From: Candidatus Gastranaerophilales bacterium
GTDB lineage: Bacteria > Cyanobacteriota > Vampirovibrionia > Gastranaerophilales > Gastranaerophilaceae
Length of the DNA: 10,237 nt
Assembly: GCA_947624665.1 (NCBI GenBank)
Contig: CANQLK010000056.1
Coordinates: 1 to 10,237, forward strand
Direction: 5' to 3'
Both the position numbers and the translations under genes were made by a program. This document shows, in pieces, positions 7,081-10,237 of the stretch. The notes under the pieces are model-generated. The model was not told the origin of the DNA and ran no database searches. It was given only the letters and a program-made list of their open reading frames with translations. The first letter of the stretch is position 1, and the number at the start of each line of letters is the position of its first letter.

Positions 7081-7555
7081 AAAAGCTGATAATATAGAAG
7101 AAATTTTATTTATTCTAAATAATTTAAGAAATGAAGATTTAGAAGAACTTTTAGCTTTATATGGTAAAAATTGGTTAAATAAAACAGTTTTAAGCCTGAA
7201 AGATAAAAATTTCTATATTCTCTATGGCTTTTCATCGAATAAAACTTTAATACCAATTGCAATGGGTGGATTTTGGGAATTGTTTGAACAAGATAAATCT
7301 ATTGCTTCGGTTTGGCTTCTTACAACTAAATTTGTAAATATTAATAAATCTGCTTTTTGGCGGGAAGTTTCTTCGCAAATAAAAGAAAAATCAAAAAAAT
7401 ATAACATTATGTTTAACTATATTTATAAATCTAATAAAGAAGCGAAAAAATGGTTAAAAAAATTAGGCTTTAAATTTGATAATCCTCATCCTGAAAATTT
7501 GAAATTAAAAGAAGGATTTGAGTTTTTTTACAAAAATCGGAAAGGAAAAAAATAA
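7073..7555 (+). CDS. T7 gp13-like protein with GNAT-type fold
   Basis: This 160-residue protein resembles T7 gp13 and related phage proteins that carry a GNAT acetyltransferase-like fold and are needed for a functional virion. Seen directly: an N-terminal ILFILNNLRNEDLEEL (11-26), like the L-x-x-x-LR-x-x-D-x-x-E start of the family; a strand pair ending IPIAMGGFWE (60-69); WLLTTKFV (81-88), the counterpart of WLLGT-x-x-V; and NKEAKKWLKKLGFKF (121-135), the typical N-x-x-A-x-x-WL-x-x-LGF end. The acetyl-CoA loop motif (R/Q-x-x-G-x-G/A) is not visible where expected, about residues 89-100, so catalytic activity is doubtful. I chose ATG 7073, which overlaps the nozzle stop by 8 bases and suggests coupled translation; an upstream TTG at 7049 is possible but less likely. 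The gene is strikingly AT-rich (about 24% GC). Confidence 0.8.
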   Translation: MLKKADNIEEILFILNNLRNEDLEELLALYGKNWLNKTVLSLKDKNFYILYGFSSNKTLIPIAMGGFWELFEQDKSIASVWLLTTKFVNINKSAFWREVSSQIKEKSKKYNIMFNYIYKSNKEAKKWLKKLGFKFDNPHPENLKLKEGFEFFYKNRKGKK

Positions 7556-8037
7556 TGTGTACTCCCACAGCTTCAGCTATAGCTGTTACCTCATCTGCAA
7601 TATTATCAACCGCTATGTCTGCCACTATAGGTATTCTGCAAATGAAAGCCCAACAGGCTGTCAGTGAATATCAAAATAATGAAATAATGGTTCAAGCAGA
7701 AAAAATGAAAGATGATGCCGGAAAAGTAAGACAAGCCGGTATTGAAGAAGCCAGAAATAAAAGACTTCAAGCTATTTTGAAGATGGGAAGCGAAAAATCT
7801 AAATTCGCTGCATCTAATTTGTCTGTTTCCTCTGATACCCTTACTGATATTAATTCCGGTATTAAAGAAAACGGTGAGTTAAATGCTCTTACTTGCTTAA
7901 ATAATGCTGAAAGCAGAGCTCAAGAGTATGAATTTCAGGCTGATAAATTATATTCTAATGCAGCTCTTAGAGCTTTTAAAGATGAACAAAATTATAAAGC
8001 AGGACAAATGCAGGTTTTGTCTAATATCGTAATTTAA
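7555..8037 (+). CDS. Internal virion protein, T7 gp14-like
   Basis: This is a 160-residue candidate ejection protein (T7 gp14 is about 196). In T7, gp14 leaves the head with gp15 and gp16 and builds a pore in the outer membrane so that DNA can cross the envelope. What supports the call: the MC start followed by a small-residue-rich hydrophobic segment (about 6-30, SAIAVTSSAILSTAMSATIG), as in gp14; a long Ala/Gln/Glu/Lys helix full of heptad-like spacing after it; and a central KFAASNLSVSSDTLTDI stretch (V91 onward), the counterpart of the short break (GVSG-x-S type) that family members show between two helices. Its ATG overlaps the previous stop as TAATG. It lies between the gp13-like gene and a larger internal protein, the same order as T7 13-14-15. 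Sequence similarity is at pattern level only. Confidence 0.75.
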   Translation: MCTPTASAIAVTSSAILSTAMSATIGILQMKAQQAVSEYQNNEIMVQAEKMKDDAGKVRQAGIEEARNKRLQAILKMGSEKSKFAASNLSVSSDTLTDINSGIKENGELNALTCLNNAESRAQEYEFQADKLYSNAALRAFKDEQNYKAGQMQVLSNIVI

Positions 8038-8065
8038 TTTTTTACTTTTACAGAAAGAAGGAAAT

Positions 8066-9469
8066 ATGCAGATTATTAATTCAGAGAACCCTAATAACGG
8101 TTCTTTTTTATTGCACAAATTTAATTCGGATAATACGGACAATTCCAAAAATAATCCTGATGCCCAAAATATTGATAAAACCAAAATCCTTGAACTGAGT
8201 AACTTTATTGATACTTGGGAACAGGAAATCCTTTTCGCAGATAACGGATTTTATTCTTTAAAAGGTAAAAATGTCCAAGGTAAATCTAAAGAATTTATTT
8301 CTGAACTTGAAGATTTAATAAACTCTAAAATTGATGAAATATCTTTTTCCCACCCTATTTTTAGAACCGTTGCTTTTAAAGTTAAAAAAGATAAACTTGC
8401 TTCAATTTTACAAAAAATGCAAGTATATGAAAATCAACAATTGTACAATTGGCAGATGGAAGTTTTCGATAATGCTCTTAAATCTGCTATTAACAGGGCT
8501 GTTTTATATAAAAATAATGAAGATATTATTGCAGCTTCTTTTAAAAACGGTTTATCAATTATTGAATTATTGGCTGAAAAAGAACAATGGCAGGCTAAAA
8601 CCGTTCACGCCAAGTTGTGTGATTTTAAATCACAATTTTTTTATTCGATTATTTTGTCTTTTCTTGACGATAGAGATATTAACGCTTCTATTTATTATAA
8701 AAAATATAAGAAGTTCTTAATAAATATTGATACGGAAAAACTGGAAACCGCATTACAAAAATTGGAATTTGAAATAATAGCTTATAATTGGGCTAAAGAA
8801 GTTTTTTCTTATAATTTGTCCGAAGATGAACAATTAAAAAAATTAAATGATATTGATAATGAAAATGTTAAAACACTTGCCAAACATTTTCTTAAAGATT
8901 TTTCCGCTTTAGATAAACAAGAAAAAGATAAGCAGGAAAAAGAAAAAAATTTAAAAAATTGGCAACAAATTCTTGAAATCGCAAAAACGGATGTCAACAG
9001 AGCCGAACTGTATATTGACTATACCCTTAAAGAAAACCATATTAAAGCTGCTAATGATTATTTAAAACAAATTAAAAAATTCGGTTTTATTAAAACCGAT
9101 ACAGATGAATTCTTTAATCTATTATCTGAATTTATGGACGATTTTAATGCATTTAAAAAGAAAGATTTGTCTTTCTTTAGAGCTTGTTTGTCTGAATCTG
9201 ATTATCAATTCTTTGAAAAATTAATCTGTGTTGATGAAAAGGAATATATTCTTATATATTCGGATTTTAAATATCTGCAAGATAAGTTAAAAAATAATCG
9301 GAAGTTAAGCCAAGAAGAAAAATACAACTTTGCAAAATTGACCATTTATGTTTACGAGTTTTTAAAATCAGATAAAAATAAAAGTCCAAATATAGTTGAA
9401 CGCACTAAGTTCTTAGATGCTATTTGTTCCTATTTCGTTGATTTAAAAAAAGAAGGAGAAAATAAATGA
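8066..9469 (+). CDS. Larger internal virion (ejection) protein, probable
   Basis: This 467-residue, strongly helical, Lys/Glu/Asn-rich protein sits in the gp15/gp16 position. Its region from F62 (FYSLKGK) through the segment ending near residue 145 follows a pattern seen in internal or hypothetical proteins of BPP-1-like podoviruses: a G-x-YL-x-LRGK-like start, a helix of ~20 residues, an F-x-x-x-A-x-x-x-x-x-x-x-L segment, then Q-x-x-x-W-x-x-x-x-F-x-x-A. A very charged coiled-coil stretch begins at K284 (KQEKDKQEKEKN). No lytic transglycosylase motif (as in T7 gp16) and no membrane segment are seen. It is much shorter than T7 gp15 (about 747) or gp16 (about 1318), and no second large protein follows before the fibre. 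The start has a clear Shine-Dalgarno (AGAAGGA, 8056-8062) and no other good start exists upstream. Function is inferred from position and pattern. Confidence 0.7.
   Translation: MQIINSENPNNGSFLLHKFNSDNTDNSKNNPDAQNIDKTKILELSNFIDTWEQEILFADNGFYSLKGKNVQGKSKEFISELEDLINSKIDEISFSHPIFRTVAFKVKKDKLASILQKMQVYENQQLYNWQMEVFDNALKSAINRAVLYKNNEDIIAASFKNGLSIIELLAEKEQWQAKTVHAKLCDFKSQFFYSIILSFLDDRDINASIYYKKYKKFLINIDTEKLETALQKLEFEIIAYNWAKEVFSYNLSEDEQLKKLNDIDNENVKTLAKHFLKDFSALDKQEKDKQEKEKNLKNWQQILEIAKTDVNRAELYIDYTLKENHIKAANDYLKQIKKFGFIKTDTDEFFNLLSEFMDDFNAFKKKDLSFFRACLSESDYQFFEKLICVDEKEYILIYSDFKYLQDKLKNNRKLSQEEKYNFAKLTIYVYEFLKSDKNKSPNIVERTKFLDAICSYFVDLKKEGENK
8083..8109 (+). terminator. Terminator-like hairpin inside the start of the internal virion gene (candidate)
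   Basis: A stem of six Watson-Crick pairs (AGAACC, 8085-8090, with GGTTCT, 8099-8104), extendable by a G-T and an A-T pair, surrounds an 8-base loop and ends in six T (8104-8109). It lies within codons 6-15 of the gene starting at 8066. Translating ribosomes would tend to suppress it, so it may be a chance structure or an attenuator. Confidence 0.3.
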
Positions 9470-10237
9470 CCGTATCATCAATAATTCCTGTTAATAACTA
9501 TGAAGGTAATTCTTCAAATAAAAAATTTGATTTCGATTTTTTAATAGAAAAATCTTCCGAACTTGTTGTCGAATTTATATCCGAGGACGGAAAAATTTAT
9601 GTCCTAAATGAAGGAATTGATTATTCAATTAATGAAATTGGTAATAAAAATGGCAGTTATATAACTTTTCCCATTGAAGGTTCCCAATATGGCGTATTAA
9701 AAAAAAATGAACATATTTCTTTGAAATTAGAATTGGTAATTAAACAAGAAACTGAGTTTAAAAACTCTACTTATTTCAATTTTACAACCTTAGAATGGGT
9801 TTTTGACTATATAATCAGAATTTTGCAAATTATAAGCAGAAAACTTGAAAGATGTTTTAAAGTAAAAGAAACTTCCGATATCTCTCCAGAAAAGTTATTG
9901 GAAGATATGCTTCTATCCGGTGATAAAACAATGAAAGCTTCTCAATATGCTGAAGATGTGCTTAATTCCATTAAAGAAAAAATGAATGTTTTCGAAGGAA
10001 AAATAAAAGATTTTAACCAAACATTTCAAAATTGTATGAAAGAAATCCTGAATACCGGAGATATTAGTCATAAATCCGATGTTGATTTAAGTAATTTATC
10101 ATCAATAGGCGAAAATCATTTTGACAATAAATATGTTAAAAAAGCGGGCGATACGATGATGGGGCAATTAACCGTCAAAAATTCATATATAGAAATAGAA
10201 TCAAATGCGTCGCATCATTTTTCAATAAAAAATACAA
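9466..10237 (+). CDS. Tail fibre protein, N-terminal part (T7 gp17-like; 3' end outside window)
   Basis: These are the first 257 residues of a tail fibre or receptor-binding protein. Residues 1-133 match the T7 gp17 N-terminal domain that anchors the fibre to the tail: NYEGNSSNKKFDFDF near the start, an ELVVEFI strand, LNEGIDYSINE, ELVIKQETEFKNSTYF, then a LEWVFDYIIRILQIISRKLERCFKV helix (109-133), like the E-x-x-LD-x-x-x-x-Q-x-x-x-x-x-x-R-x-LKV pattern of the family. After a helical coiled-coil stretch (about 150-200) comes a phage fibre element: HFDNKYVKKAGDTMMGQLTV, with GDTMMGQL at 228-235. The receptor-binding end is not in the window. The gene starts at ATG 9466, overlapping the preceding stop as ATGA, with Shine-Dalgarno AGAAGGAGAA (9451-9460). 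No stop occurs to the end of the window. Confidence 0.9.
   Translation, partial: MTVSSIIPVNNYEGNSSNKKFDFDFLIEKSSELVVEFISEDGKIYVLNEGIDYSINEIGNKNGSYITFPIEGSQYGVLKKNEHISLKLELVIKQETEFKNSTYFNFTTLEWVFDYIIRILQIISRKLERCFKVKETSDISPEKLLEDMLLSGDKTMKASQYAEDVLNSIKEKMNVFEGKIKDFNQTFQNCMKEILNTGDISHKSDVDLSNLSSIGENHFDNKYVKKAGDTMMGQLTVKNSYIEIESNASHHFSIKNT

Noticed and set aside
7574..7585. 12-base palindrome CAGCTATAGCTG near the start of the gp14-like gene
   Set aside because: It encodes the Ala-rich segment (SAIAV) and no partner site was noticed; likely chance from repeated GCT/GCA codons.
9081..9099. 19-base perfect palindrome (TCGGTTTTA-T-TAAAACCGA) in the internal virion gene
   Set aside because: It lies deep in coding sequence with no second copy noticed and no T-run; a chance inverted repeat is a reasonable explanation.
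1..10237. Possible stop-codon recoding, as seen in some gut phages
   Set aside because: TAA, TAG and TGA all end genes at sensible places (TAG at 2918-2920 and 4356-4358, TGA at 9467-9469), and no gene needs an in-frame stop to be read through.
1..10237. A novel defence, CRISPR or mobile system
   Set aside because: Every gene fits a virion assembly role, and no direct-repeat array, transposase, integrase, reverse transcriptase or toxin-antitoxin pair is visible.

Overview
The window is a contiguous, single-strand (+) morphogenesis module of a short-tailed, podovirus-type double-stranded DNA phage or prophage. Every gene from 1 to 10237 can be read as a virion-assembly gene: the end of terminase large subunit, a small assembly-type protein, the portal, a scaffold-like protein, major capsid protein, capsid cement protein, tail adaptor, tail nozzle, three internal/ejection-type proteins, and the start of the tail fibre. 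I see no integrase, lysis, replication, tRNA, CRISPR, transposase or bacterial housekeeping gene, so this could be a phage genome fragment or the structural part of a prophage.

The capsid genes (scaffold, HK97-fold capsid, Bbp16-like cement) look like those of Bordetella phage BPP-1 and its relatives. The tail and ejection genes follow T7-like logic: gp11-like adaptor, gp12-like nozzle, gp13-like GNAT fold, gp14-like internal protein, a larger internal protein, and a gp17-like fibre N-terminus. The DNA is AT-rich and uses all three stop codons in the standard way, so there is no sign of recoding. A T7-type ejection set suggests a diderm (Gram-negative-type) host, probably an AT-rich bacterium. 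The sequence does not identify the host more closely.

Layout: 3-371 terminase C-terminal end; 399-426 intrinsic terminator; 449-652 small protein; 654-2306 portal; 2318-2920 scaffold-like; 2943-3938 major capsid; 3957-4358 cement; 4380-4410 strong intrinsic terminator; 4431-5021 tail adaptor; 5032-7080 nozzle; 7073-7555 gp13-like; 7555-8037 gp14-like; 8066-9469 larger internal protein; 9466 to the window end, tail fibre (incomplete). Genes are packed with gaps of 0-77 bases or small overlaps, so no stretch over 300 bases lacks a gene. No convincing promoter lies inside the module, so transcription probably enters from upstream and is trimmed at the two terminators, the second right after the capsid genes.

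Base composition is not even. The capsid and adaptor/nozzle genes are about 35-45% GC in rows I counted by eye, while the gp13-like gene is about 24%, and sampled parts of the larger internal protein and fibre genes are also near 22-32%. No new defence or mobile system is visible. The more unusual points are the BPP-1-type head joined to T7-type ejection genes, the terminator placement, a fibronectin-like insert in the nozzle, and the low-GC gp13-like gene.
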